NCBI GenBank assembly: GCA_930367205.1
Contig: OV884012.1
Location: 37,401,520 to 37,465,519 of the forward strand
DNA from: Acanthosoma haemorrhoidale
Taxonomy: Eukaryota; Arthropoda; Insecta; Hemiptera; Acanthosomatidae
DNA length: 64,000 nucleotides
Reading direction: 5' to 3'
In this document: positions 37,901-50,759 of the stretch, piece by piece
How the letters are laid out: each line of letters starts with the position of its first letter
Position numbering within the stretch: position 1 is the stretch's first letter
The notes under the pieces: model-generated
What the model saw: the letters and a program-made list of their open reading frames with translations, nothing else
What the model was told of the DNA's origin: nothing
Databases searched by the model: none
Program-made: the position numbers and the translations under genes

Positions 37901-40900
37901 GGTTTATCAAATTTTGCAAGAATATTTGAGAAATAATATAGTTATTGTTATCTCCTGACAAACTCCGTTTACAATAAAAGAAATTATGAAAAAATCTTTG
38001 TCGTGAATTCTTTGTTAAATGTGTTCTAGCATTTGGTTTTTTTTCCTTAAAAAAAAGAATATCTGTCGCAGGAGTTAGGACACTGAAATATACGTGTAAT
38101 AAACGAATCAATTTGGATGAAGTTGATTTTTTCTTAGAAAATTACAGTAAATTGTTTTACAATTTATGTACATGTATATATTTCAAAAAACGTAATTCAA
38201 GATATTTCTTTTGGTTTTCAGATGCAAAACTATATTGATATTGATTTATGTACGTTGTCATTGTTAATAATTTAATATTGTAAGTGATGTAGTACTGCCA
38301 CATATTGCCACCTATGCCTCTTCCTTTTTTTTTTTTATATACATAGTTATTTATTTATTGATATAAATTTATACAAATATGAATATATAAATGTTGTCAC
38401 CCCTTGGCTTGGCATCATGCCCTAAGCTGTTTTACCCCGCATTTAATGAACATTAAACAAATTACTTTTTGTCATCAGTTTTCTTTCAAATTAATAAATA
38501 ATTAGAAATTTTATTTTTGAAAATATGAACATAGTTTGGTTTATCGACTGAGGAGATTAAAAATGGAACAGTTTCCAAAAAATTGTTTTTGAAAGAACAC
38601 TGATGAATTGTGCATTTACCTGAAACCAAGAGTAGTTTGACCCCTGCTCTAAAGGTGATGTGAGTGCTCGTTTAGACTTGGCACCATGGAGATTTTTTTC
38701 ATTTTAACTAAGATTACTATCTGAGAAGTTGTATTTAAAAGTTTAATATGACTGATAAAGTGAATTTTAATTAAAAATAATTCCAAGAAGAAGCCTCCAC
38801 GGTGTCAGTAGCTTAACAAGAAAAATAATATATAAGATTGGTCTATGGCATTTGACTAAATAAAGTCATATTATTGGTAAAAGTAGCCTGTGTAAAAGTT
38901 TCTTTCTTCTGTGTTTTTGTTTCATCTATACATTTCTGTTTATGGTCTCTCTGTCATTTGATGTAGAGTGACTTTGATTTAGTCGAGTCAAGACTTAATT
39001 AGTGAGCTTCACATTATTGATAACAATTGGTCAGCTAACATAGTAAAAAAAAAAAAAAAATAAAAAAAAATAAATTAATTAAATGAAAAAGGAAACAAAA
39101 CAAGATGAAATAGCTCAGTGAGTTGTGTAGATACGAGAACTGTGTAGTACAGAGAGAGAGTGGCGGCGCCGTGATTGGCGTACGAGGACCCAGAATGTAC
39201 CATGGCAAGGCCGCCCCCACGCCTCCGGACTTACAGGTCACTAATGCGAGCCATGTATCCACCTTCCTACAACCGTACACACTACATCTCTATCTCATGC
39301 ACTTGCACACATTTTATCACAACACACCTGCTTCCGACTCATTCACTCAAAGGTTATTAGTTCAACCACAGGATTCGATAAAACCTACTCTCCTCGGGCG
39401 TAAAACCAATTGAAGAGATTAGTCAATGAAATACAATATAAATATATATTGATAGAAATATAATCCTCGGTTCACTGAAATATTCAGATAATTGGATTTT
39501 GCAATATTTTCAAGAATGGTTTTATCACCATAAATATTGCTCAAATTCTCAAAATCATTGTTCATAATTTTCTCTTCTAATAGTCTACAATAAATCAAAA
39601 AATACATTGAGTAAACGATTCTTTATTAATTTACTACCTTGAAATTACACATAAAATAAGTATAAACCAAGATGATCCCGAATAATTTTCATTAATAAAC
39701 TGTTTTTCTTAAAGTGAGAGTAAAACATAACTCATTGCGTAATGAGCTGAGAAAATTAGCCTTAAAACAATGTTCTAAATCGTGTTTTTTTTTTATTACT
39801 TCCCGAGTATCACTTCTGACTATATAATCACTGACTAACGGTTTTAAGCAACATTAACATTTAACATCTCATTCATTAAACATTTCACTATTTTCAAGGA
39901 ACATGAAATGTTCTGTTATCATTTTCTCCTTTTATCACAAACCAAGGAACGTGGATACAGTGCCCGCGAGAAGCCAGTGTATATATATAATCACTTATAT
40001 ATTTTTATATTTATTCACAGTATATTTCCTTCACGTTTAAATACTTGGATACTTGTTAAACATTGCGCACAAGCGTAGCAACAAAGCAAGCTGCACAGTC
40101 AAAGCATGAGAGCACTTTAGTACTCATTAGGCAAACGCATATAATTAGTTATCAATCATAAAACTGAATGAATAAATTTAATGAACATTGATTTTTTGAA
40201 AGATAATTTAATGGATTTAAGCGGTTTCTATATTCAAGCTGATAAAAATGTTGAATAGGAGTTCATGGATTTATTTCAGCTCTCAATGATTCCAACTCGG
40301 TCCATCCAACTTGGCCCTCGTTAGTCGGTATCTTTTTTTTTATTTTTAACGATTCATATCGTTTTATTCATAAACCTAACTAGTTTTTTTTTTTTGGATT
40401 AAACGCCAGTTCAATTAAAATGAATGCTCGCTGATGGTAAAAATAAGTGGAAAGGATAAACCATCCTTCGAGCATAAATTCCTGTAAATGATGTCGGTCA
40501 GATATATTACTGGACATATTTTAATTTGATCCAAGCAAATTCACAAACGCAATTGAAAAAGTTTTTGAAATGTCATTCAATTTTTTTTCTCTAGTAAATG
40601 GCCCAGCGAACACAGACCGCAGCTATCATTAATCACTCACTGCTAGATGTGGCGGATAAAAGTTTCAACATGGGTCCAATTCAGAAGTTTTAAGTGGGCT
40701 GATGATAATTTCGTGTTTAATTGAGCGAAAATAAATAAAGTCAGCCCGGATCCGAACTTTTTTACTCGAGAAAGAAAATCTCTGATTCCAACGAAACATT
40801 GTGACAAAGAATTGTAATAAACGACTGCCCTTACAAATACGAAAAATAATGTATGCGACCAGCAGCCCTTTGAAATATTCATATATAGTTTTATCTGTGC

Positions 40901-41159
40901 CATATGACCATGACTACATCTTCATGAAAGTCGATATCGATTATCACAGGTCGAGACGGAAAGTAAATTACGACAAGATGAACAACGAAACACCATGATA
41001 AGCAGTGAACCCAAAAAAGGAAATTCCAATAAACTTTTAAGTAAGTTTGACAACGTTTAAGAATTGTGAATTTATTCTGAATCCTTTTTCTAAATTCAAG
41101 CGTTATTTTATTTTTACATGTCACTAATTGGCACAATTTGTGAAGTAACTATATTTAAT
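34901..41159. other. Long AT-rich non-coding stretch
   Basis: No firm gene. An A-rich tract lies at about 39044-39072. It is followed at 39123-39413 by a GC-richer open frame (with the phrase GGAVIGVRGPRMYHGKAA) of unknown family. Positions 36930-36960 contain a cggtagacaggtcgaaac motif. Runs of A, T and C (for example C8 at 37018-37026) are frequent. Confidence 0.45.
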
Positions 41160-41988
41160 ATACAGAAAAATCCCACAAGAAACACGTTCTTTTTCCAAAA
41201 TGGAAAAAGCCCGCTCCCTTCTAGTTACATAGTAGGAACGGAGGAAAATTCACCAGCCAACGACCTAGTATATCTGGGAATTAAAATGGACAGACACCTC
41301 CATTTTAGTAACCATTTTGCGAGGAAGTTGAAGCATACACGCATGAAGTCTTACCGGCTCACGCAATTATTGACTTCCCCCAATCTATCACTGCGTCTCA
41401 AGCTACTGATTTACAAGAGGCCTACCCTGCTGTACGGTGCGCCGTTTTTTCGTTATCTGACGTATACGACAGCTAAGAAACTCCAACAATTTCAAAACGG
41501 TATACTGATGAAAGAGTTTTGGTCAGACATACTTCATTCGAGCAGCGGAGCAACAGTGAGCTTCACGATATCTTTGAGCTGCCTTCGGTGGATGAATTCA
41601 TCCAACGTAGACATATCAAATTTTTCGACTCACTGCAATACTTGACAAACCCGGTGTTTAACACGATAATCCCCATTTCTATAACCCGCTCCGTTCCCCC
41701 ATCGATGGCAGGACGCTGTCGTGGCTGGTACGCTTTAGTTTTAGGTTCTAGGTATAGTTTTTAGTTTGTAAGTTTTTTCTCCCATTTTTTAAACTGAAGG
41801 TGAGCCCCATCACCTAGATTTGTTTTCACGTTATTGTATTTTAACCACAACCTGTATTGTTGAGTAACCCAACCTCCTTCAAATGCGTCTGTGCATAGCA
41901 GAATGAGGAGAAAATTGCAAATTATCTTATTCATATTTTTCATTGTATAAATTCAAGGGGTTTAGGAAAAAAAAAAAAAAAAAAAAAA
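41160..41988 (+). mobile_element. LINE-A copy 3: 5'-truncated with poly(A)
   Basis: Starting near 41160 the + frame reads FFFQNGKSPLPSSYIVG and VYLGIKMDRHLHFSNHF, then SPNLSLRLKLLIYK. Compared with copies 1 and 2 a short in-frame deletion removes the residues between IYK and the LLYGAP block. A frameshift near 41520 continues into ELHDIFELPSVDEFIQRRHI and KFFDSLQYLTNPVFNT. The 3' UTR has the family's gtgagccccatcacct block and ends in a shortened tail (ttcaaggggtttagg) with A22 at 41967-41988. Diverged from copies 1 and 2, so probably another subfamily. Confidence 0.87.
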
Positions 41989-44900
41989 CCGTTCTGGATC
42001 AGTTTAATCAGTCTAGTGAGGGTAAATGAGCTGTTAGTAAAACATAAAATAAAGCGATTCCTCTGTAGAAAACTGAAGTAAACACATAGAGGATCAACTG
42101 ACAACCAGTGCCAGTTTTATAATAAGTAGAATTATGTCTGAAGTAGTTTGACTGTTCAAAGGGATGGTTCCCTACAGAACGATGGTCCCTTCGGAACGGA
42201 ATTGCTGCTTAAATGAGCGTAAAGCCGTTGAATGGTAGTCAAACGACATATAGGAGACGCGAAGGTTGCACAAAGATGAACCGAGTTCCATGATCGATGG
42301 GTCATCCCTTCAGGCACAAAAGCCCTTTGCCGTCTTGTGCTCCTGCCAACTCCCCTCAGCCCAGCAAAAATTTATGGCTGCTCTTTGCACACTCCGAGCT
42401 GTTTATTTCCGATTCTCTCGGGGGTGTTTATTTTGTCCAACTCTTTTGAGAGCGTTTTAAGTCTTTTCTAGGAAATCATTGCAAGCTCCGTCCAATCTAA
42501 TGAAGTATGTATTCGAAGACACTGAATCATATGCCTAGAACCTAGTTTCAGTACAAATATGAACTGAATTAAACTCCATTTAATCTAGTATTTTTTCTGC
42601 ACAAGAATAACTTTTAGTGGGTCACTAAACTATAAAGTAAAGAAAAAATCTTGGGTGTCATGTCGGTGTTCAGGTGAGATTTATGGCATCTGTTTCTTAA
42701 GAGTATATTAAATGATGGTCCAGAAATACAACATTTTATAAGTTACACCGCCTCGGTAACGGTTCAAAACCGTTAAAACTAGTTAAAATACTCTTAAAAA
42801 AAATATTACAACCGGCTCAGAAAATTATTAAATATAAAAGGGTATTAAATATGAGAAGCCAAGGAACTTTTAAAAGAAAATAGAGTAAAGTGCGGTTATG
42901 GATAGCTAATGCATTTCAGTAATTATCTCATAATCATATTGCTCAATATTCAAGTTATATACACTAGAACCATAAAAAAGTATTATACAGACAACAGTTT
43001 CAGGGAATTTATAAAAATTATTTATCTTCAAACTGCGTTTTCACAAAATGATGAAATTGTCACTTGTACTTCTTGGCTTATCACCCACGTGTCATTGCGT
43101 GACTCCTGAGTCCTAATGTATCCTCAACTGTATTGATAACGTTAGAGCTTTAAATCTCAAAATATTTTGTGAGTTGGGACTTGAAATATTTACAAAACAA
43201 ATAGCAAAACAAACCCGATTTTTTTTCTCATAATATTTATTTTGTTGTTCTATAGAAAGTTCATAACTCCCGAATAGCTACAAATTCTCCCTCATATGAC
43301 ACACCGTACCCATTCCACTTAAAATTAAAACATTAGGCAAACATTGAACCCGGGGCCCTATAGTTGATTGGCAGGCGCGCAATTGAACATATTATAAGTA
43401 CAACCATTGAGAGTTGAAATTTTCAGTTATTCAGAAATTCCCAAGTTAATATATAACAAGTCAAAGTGCCTCCAAAAAAATAAATTAGATGCAGTACTTT
43501 TTCTAAACATCTCTCACTACAGTTAATAAATTTACTGAAAAAATAAATAGAAGCAATGCATGGCTCACCACTCTCGCAACACAAAGCCAGCTTTAGGGCT
43601 GACAAAAAACTATTGTAGCTAAAAATCAGTAGGCATGTCACTGCTAAGACATCATAGGGCACCACACCAAGAGAGAAGAATAGTTTAGTAGTTATTTCGC
43701 ACATGATATCACGTGCTAATGTTATACGAATTTCGAATTTGAGTTAAATCACAGTAATAAATCTATAACTGTGCAGCTTGAGGGTTGTTGGCTGATCTAT
43801 AAGATACAATACTATCCAATAAAACCGCGGTTTTAATCCATCTGCATGAAACTATCTCAATTTGTTTACTGTTTATTTTTTGGCTTATTTTAATATTGCA
43901 ATAGAATTTTTACCTTAATTGATGTTGTATTGACTTTTGGCATGATACATATAAATGTATTTAATCCCATTGCACGTTGCATGAATAGCTGAACAAAAAA
44001 AAAAGTCCTGCATTTACTAATATGTAGCATTCCATATAGTTTATTAAACATTTATTTAAACACTTTCGAGTTTAACGTATATATTTGAAGAAATAGTTAA
44101 AAATTTTCATTCAATATTTTATTTTTATTTTTTTGAATAAATTCAAAAATACTAAACTATCTAAACATTTGAAGTATATGCAGTTCAGTAGGTATTTAAA
44201 ATTCCATTTACATAATATGAAGGAATACATATTATTACCCGTTTCTTTTCTAAAGGCAATACCTAAGATACGGTATAGTTTCGAATAAGCTAGACATTTC
44301 CAGAAGATAGCAATTTCATTGATAAGATTCTAATCATTACAATTAAATAACTCAGTGATTACTTACTGAAAATATTCCAGTTGCCGAGTCTATCCCGAAA
44401 AAATATTCAAGATAAATAATAATTATTAAAATGTTACTGTAACAATTTCTAGTGAGAGGATCTGGACCTCTGCAAAGACTAGGCAAAGCATACTTAATCT
44501 GTGAAGTTGAAGGATCGCCTGTTGCTGACAGTACAGATTAACGAACAGTCCATTCCAGACCTACTGTTGTTTTCCTGCTCTCGGCTTCTAGAGTCTCTGC
44601 TCGATTCGAACTCTTTTAAGTATCATATTGGAGGCATTATAGCTGGCTCCCACTCAGCAAGGAGTCTGAGTCTGAACGAAACAAAGAATGCCACTGAGAA
44701 TTTTCTCGGATATTTCACCAAGAAAACAAACTGAAGAAAGATTAATAAAATAAACATATATACTGTCTAGAGTACAACAAATACTGTTAACTGTTGGTAA
44801 AGAAACCAAAATCTGCGATTGGCTAACTCAACAGTCCGTGATTTATTTACCTAATTTTAAACAAACTATTAAATTTCACGATGTGATATTACATATCACA

Positions 44901-47900
44901 TATTAAAATTATTATTAATTGATAGAGCAGCTTTAAAATTCGTTTTGGATAAATTCGGTACAGAGTTTACTTCACCATTAATTTAGACAATCTTTGAATA
45001 AAATAAGGCAGTGGTTGGAGCTAAATAACAAAGCAGAAAAAAATTACCAATGAACGCTTCTATGAATTATTTACTTTATTTCGTTCGTAGTAAAGTGGAG
45101 AGATTTTCTCTCTAAAAAAAACGTTAGGAAAGCGTATCAAATCATTAATCAAATTTATAGAGATGTAGCCAATATAATAAAGTAATAAATGAAGTGACTC
45201 GAGTTGTTAATAAATGAAAATTGGAAAAGCTAAGAAAAATATCGACACATTGAAAATTAATTGTGTGACAATATCCAAGAAAATTAGCTTTATTACTAAA
45301 ATATCCAATTACATTAAGTATCGAAGCAATAAAGCAGCTAACTGCTAGGCATAAAGACAGTATGAGCCTACTTGAGCAGTAAAAAGAAAATATACTTTAC
45401 GCCATCGCTCAGTCTAAGCAATGTCGGAGGACAGTTGTGCGAAAATGGCTTCTATGAATTTTATGTATGCTAAATTAAAAATCAAGGGTCTGAAAGAGAC
45501 AAGACCAACCCCAAAGGTCCAACTGCCCAAAGGTGGACGAAAAACTTAGAAATTCGTCCTTAGATAATTTACCTGAAACCAGAACACTGAAACTCACTAG
45601 AGAATATTTCCACTGAAGAAATATTCAATGATAAAAGTGACAATAAGAATCATACTAAAACTTATGACTAGAGAAATACCATCGAGTTGAAGTTTTGAAG
45701 GAGTTGATCTGTATTCTGTACATTTATTACAATTTCGGCTAAGGAGCAACTTTTATTTTCCTCGAAACTTTATCAAAGCTCACTTTTCAAAGGCTTGTAA
45801 ATGTATAATGATTGAAGCACGGAAAATCATAAAATATTCTTGACATAGTGACAAAATGAATACAAATTTCTTCAAAATGTAAAGCAACATTAAAACTCAA
45901 AATTTTAAATATGTTAATATTTATGCTATGCATAATTTTTAGAGAGCGTAAGACAAATGAATAAATTTTTTTTTATATCATTGAAAAATAATGCGTTTCA
46001 AAAACGTATTAAAAGAATAAAATCTAATTTTAAACCATTGAAGAATACTTCAATTTCACGGAGGATACACTAAAAACCAATCATGAATCAGAATCTCATC
46101 GCCACTTCAAGACAAATTTAAATCGCTGAAAAAAGACAACGACTTGCAATCACAATTATTCTTATAAAGAGATGACTAGGTCCGTCATATCCATGACTTG
46201 TTATCTTGATGAAAATGCTAGCTAGCTAAAAACTCGATACATGGAACTAGCAGACCTAAGTTTGTTTCCAATATTTTCCAATTGAGTATGTCGGTGAGAA
46301 AACAGCCTATATAAGAACCTATTAGCTGAAATAGTTTAAGTACATTTAAAAAAAAAAGGTAATGGATGGATGGAAAGTTCATCAAAATAATCATATTGAC
46401 TCCAAACTTATTAAATTTACTTGCGTACCAATACGTTGCGGGTTTTCCAATTTTTTTTATTGTTTTGCATCAAACACAAATTAATAAGATGTTTAAAATA
46501 TACTCAATGTGATTATTAAGCTCAAAGAAGTTATATATATTTTATTTAATAACTATGGGCTGTTTTCTCATAATAAGTAGATTTTATGGAAATTATTGAT
46601 TCTTTTCAAGTAGTATCATACCTTTTTGATTAAGATATGAAATCAGTCGGCGATAGATATTATTTAACGAACTCAATCAATACAAATATAATCAGGAAAA
46701 TGTTACAGATTTTCAACAATTTTTTTAATATTAGTTACTACATATATATGTATTCCAGTCATTATTTCTCTTTTTATGACATTAAATTATATTTGTAGAC
46801 ATCATTAGTATTTCATTATTATTTAAAGTAATATTGAATCTAGACATTCCATCAAATCAACTTATCGTAACGTTCTTAGTTAGATACTTCATCCCTTGGA
46901 ATTTTTTTTCATATAAAAATACCACATAGCTTCCAAAGGAGTTTTTTAAGTAATTATTTCTAAATAATAATAGCCATCAAATACTGGAGTAGTATTTACA
47001 TTTTTTTTTATTTTATTATAGTTATTTTATACTCAAACTAACAAGTCGGAAGGCTCTGCTTGAATTAAATAAAATATTTTATTATTGTTTTATTGAATAA
47101 TTATTATTTTCTAATTTTAAATGTAGAATGGTATTATCCGAAACCTTACATACTGTCATTGTTTTTATGTATTATTCTATGTTTTTGAGTGCCAGGTGAA
47201 TATGTGCAGCTTGTTTTTTTTCCTTCCATTGCAGCCCTACGCGTGCATTTATAAAATTGTACATGACCCATGCACTCTGCACTTGTATCACATTAACAAG
47301 AAGAAGTTTGTCGTGCAAACATGATAGAACAAGACTGAGTCTGAGAAAATCAACTAAAAAAAAAACAAGAATCGTATCATTTATAAGATCTGAAATGTCT
47401 CATCAAATAATAAAGACAAAGCTGATGAGCTATCCCAATATACAGGAGGACGATAAGGAGCTTACCTGATCCATTAATAGATGGGTTAGAGTCCTGCTGT
47501 CCAATATTTTCTTAAGCCACCGTTAATACTTATTGTTTGCAATACATACAAACAAACAACAACCCTCCCTCCAATGGTCACTATTGGGAATCAATACACT
47601 GCTTCACCCCGTTTCTGCTAGCTTCTTTATCTCGTGTCTGCTCATAGCGCTGAACCGCAGTCCTTTTATGGCCTATGTTATTATCGACCACTAATCACTT
47701 TAAGCAATTGGATCTTTTGAGGGTCTTAGCCCTATTATTGTTCGTAAATGAACATGAAGCTGTTTATATTACGCTCAATAGGTGTCAATTGGCCAAATTC
47801 TTAAGGCGCAAGGATACCCTTTAAGTAATAAGATTTTGTAAGAAGTAGGTTCTTATAACAATTTACAACCCTGTTCACTGTTTAGAGTATATTGTAGGGA

Positions 47901-48494
47901 TTTTGTATTATAACTTTCCGGATCATAAATACGAGACTGCATCAATCATAAATACTGCAGAATAGAATGCAGGCACTGTAAAGGAAGCTTTGGATCGTTT
48001 TCTAGCAAGTTCGGGAGCTCCTAATTTCTTAGAGAACTGTTCTGCTTTTGCTTTTGTTCAAGATACCAAAACCATTTTTTTTTTTCACAACCACTTACTT
48101 CTCCCTAGCCGTTCGAGGTTTTAGGGCGCATGTGCTGGCAGCAGTTTGTCTAATGTTGTGTTCCTCTAGCTGACTACACGGCAGTATGTTGTATCCCTTC
48201 TGAATGTGTCAACCCGTCGCAAGTTCACCTGTAACTGGGCCTTCTACTGTTCACGCTTCATCACTGAGGTCTCCCAAATATTTCTCGGAGCTCAGAGAGG
48301 TAGTACTGATTGCCCATTTACACGTTAGTTTCCCAACGCCTGGTACTAAATAGCACTAATAATATACACTCTTATAGAAACTAGTAAGTGTTCTATTGAC
48401 AAGTAAGGTTTCGGAGGATTCCAAATGAGAGAGACTCCTCCAGACAAATAGGGGCTGGATGTCAGAGGCTAACAGTAGCTACCGCATGCTCTAG
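41989..48494. other. Long AT-rich non-coding stretch
   Basis: No firm gene. Positions 42240-42460 are of higher complexity and GC and could be conserved non-coding DNA. Open frames at 43423-43704 (-), 44501-44734 (+) and 47257-47469 (+) lack family signatures. Much of 44.8-47.2 kb is very AT-rich. Confidence 0.45.
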
Positions 48495-48626
48495 GACAAT
48501 GACGGCAATATGTTTTGTCTGCAACCTGCCGATCCTGAGCCACCAAGTGGGCCTCGTCTGGCAGGGCGGCAACGGCTGGGACGACCTGGTCCGGGAACAG
48601 CTCGAGGAGTCCACGCTGAGGCAGAG
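48495..48626 (+). CDS. Isolated host exon of an unidentified protein
   Basis: Between about 48499 and 48626 the frame starting at the ATG of 48499 gives 43 codons, including ICFVCNLPILSHQVGLVWQG and then WDDLVREQLEESTLRQR. From the TGC of the CxxC pair onward nearly every codon ends in G or C although the surroundings are strongly AT-rich; the other two + frames lack this third-position bias, which is the main coding evidence. The exon ends CAGAG followed by GTGAGT at 48627-48632, a consensus splice donor, and the frame hits TGA at 48628 only by reading into that intron. A TAG acceptor at 48492-48494, about 25 bases after ctaac, gives the proposed left edge; the ATG at 48499 could instead be an initiator. 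I do not recognise the protein. No neighbouring exon was found. Confidence 0.55.
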
Positions 48627-50314
48627 GTGAGTCGCGGGAACCCTCGCTGTACCCCAGCAATGGTTCTCGCCGGAGTTACTTCACTGTTATTCATATATTT
48701 ATATCTATATGTATAATTATTCCGTTATGTGCGTTGGCAAACATTCATTGAGTGCAACACTTTAACAAATGCTTTACATAAGTACAAAATTTATCACTAA
48801 AAGAAAATGCGTATAATATGTTTAAATTAAGTTTTATATTCTGTGTAATTAGAGAAATATTACCATAAATCAAATAAAATTTACATATAAACACATGCAT
48901 ACATACATATATACACTACAAGATACATATATTGTCATCTTTTACAATTATTCTGATCTGATATCAACATTAAAGTACGAAACATAGCAACTTAACGGCC
49001 ACCTACACCTGAAACCTCATAAAGATGCTCAGTCACCTACGGATGTTTAATTGATTATACAATATGATACACTTATGTAGTTTGTAGTAGAAAAGCTGAA
49101 TCAGAGACTGTGCGAAACGAATAGCTTCGAATAATGTTCATGCTCAGAAATATTTTCCACAGAAAATCCAACGAGTGGTTTGCCAACACATACAATATTC
49201 ATCTATAAATATGACTTTTTTACTATTGGATTATAGACTAACCTAAAAATCATGTAACAATTTTTACTTTTGTGTCAAGACTTCGACATATAAGTCGTAA
49301 CTAACTACCTACGAACTTTATTTAGTGAAGGCATGAAGAAGCTAAATAACCTTTCTTTACTTATTAATTTTACCTTTCCATTCAAAATATACTTGCCTAA
49401 AACCATCTGAAACGATAAATTTGTCATTCGAATCTGATTGGTATTATTTGAACCAGTATTGTTATGTTTTTTATGTGTCCTTTTTATCTGTTTTATCTGT
49501 TATCAAAAATTAGCACCAGAGAAAAAACAAATAAGGTAAGATGATTATTCATAACCTGTATATATTTGTTTATTTATAATTTCAGATCGACTTTCAAATC
49601 CAATCATGGAAATAATAGGGAACGAGACTGTTCAAGCTAAATAAAAAATAATTCTAATACCAGAAACATCAGAACAATATATTGTTTTATGAAAGTATAG
49701 ACCTTTTTGCCCAGGTCAAAATATTGTTAAATGTTTCTGAAATTATCTATTTTGTTTGTCCATGTTTCATGTTACAGTCTGACTTAATATTTTACAGCTA
49801 GAAGATAATGATTTTTTTTCTCCGATTTTAAGCAGGATTCATTGACAAATACTCTCTTTATTATTAATCGTTAGTGGTTGGTCTTGCAAAGAGTTATGTA
49901 CTATGAAGTCGATTAGTGCAATCATGAGATCAATGGAATTTTATATGATCATTATTAAAATCAAAGCCAAAAAGAAATAAGATACTTTTTTTTGTAGTGA
50001 TTGCATAAGATGTTTTTTTTCAGAGTATACATTTATATTTCTTTCAATTACTGCTCATTTTAGTGTAAAGATTTGCTTATTGTATATATATTTCGTTTTA
50101 AGCATTTTGTCATATGAAGAGATGTCCAATATTTCATTTAAAAACTAAATTGCAATATAATAAACATTATGCTGAGCACTTGCTATACGCCATCTTGCAA
50201 TGAGGGGAAAAAAAGAGAATCTGTCCATACATAAAATTCCTGCTACTCCAAGCAAGTTCAGGGGAGAAAGGCTGCATGAGCTTATAAAGCAGCAAGCAGA
50301 ATATTTTCATGCAA

Positions 50315-50356
<42 letters not shown>

Positions 50357-50517
50357 TTATTATTAATTAGGAATTACTTATTATATTAATTACTAAATTA
50401 TATATATTAAATTATTAATAATTATAAATAATAATTTACTAGGAGATTGTAATATACACAAAAGGTAAAAATCAAAGAAATTTAATAAAGAAAATAAATA
50501 AAAACTTAATGCTAATA
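48627..50517. other. Probable intron or intergenic AT-rich DNA
   Basis: If the exon ending at 48626 is real, this is intron. It contains no recognisable exon. An AT microsatellite lies near its end. Confidence 0.4.
50319..50352. repeat. (TA)n microsatellite, about 17 units
   Basis: Uninterrupted alternating TA from 50319 to about 50352, inside very AT-rich DNA. Confidence 0.95.
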
Positions 50518-50759
50518 ATGGGTTGGCAAGAAAGTGATTTCGGTTTGCACCAGTAGATAGCGTATGTTTGTTTCGTTATTCTGTTGTCAATGTTAGAATT
50601 TGTTTTCTTTTGAGATTTGGTAGTCGATACCTTTAGGTTGCTACAGAAAGAAATTCCGTGTAATTTTGTTTACAACTGTCAGTTTACGGTCAGTATGGAG
50701 TATGGAAAAAAGTTTTATATCACACTAAAAAACCGAAATTACTTTCTTGCCAATCTCAA
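50518..50759. mobile_element. 242-bp non-autonomous mariner-type element (MITE)
   Basis: The ends are inverted repeats of nearly 30 bp. The left starts atgggttggcaagaaagtga at 50518, and the right is its complement ending at 50759, with cttgccaa as its core. The terminal pair differs at a few positions. TA dinucleotides at 50516-50517 and 50760-50761 fit the TA target duplication of the mariner family, and ttggcaagaaagt is typical of insect mariner ends. The 190-bp interior has no transposase, so this is an internally deleted derivative that would depend on a transposase from elsewhere. Confidence 0.88.

Noticed and set aside
39044..39072. A-rich tract as the poly(A) end of another LINE
   Set aside because: No LINE coding sequence or family tail precedes it.
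39123..39413. GC-richer 96-codon frame after an A-rich tract
   Set aside because: Partly GC3-rich, but the donor-like CAG|GTCACT is weak and the opposite strand is equally open; not enough for an exon call.
43335..43385. tRNA-like B-box (gggttcaat on the minus strand) suggesting a tRNA or SINE
   Set aside because: No cloverleaf, no A-box at the right distance, no poly(A) tail.
43423..43704. Hydrophobic 93-codon minus-strand frame that looked like a chemoreceptor piece
   Set aside because: Composition follows from AT-rich DNA; the conserved C-terminal motifs of insect odorant or gustatory receptors are absent.
44501..44734. 77-codon + frame with protein-like wording
   Set aside because: No family match that I recognise, no codon bias and no convincing splice context.
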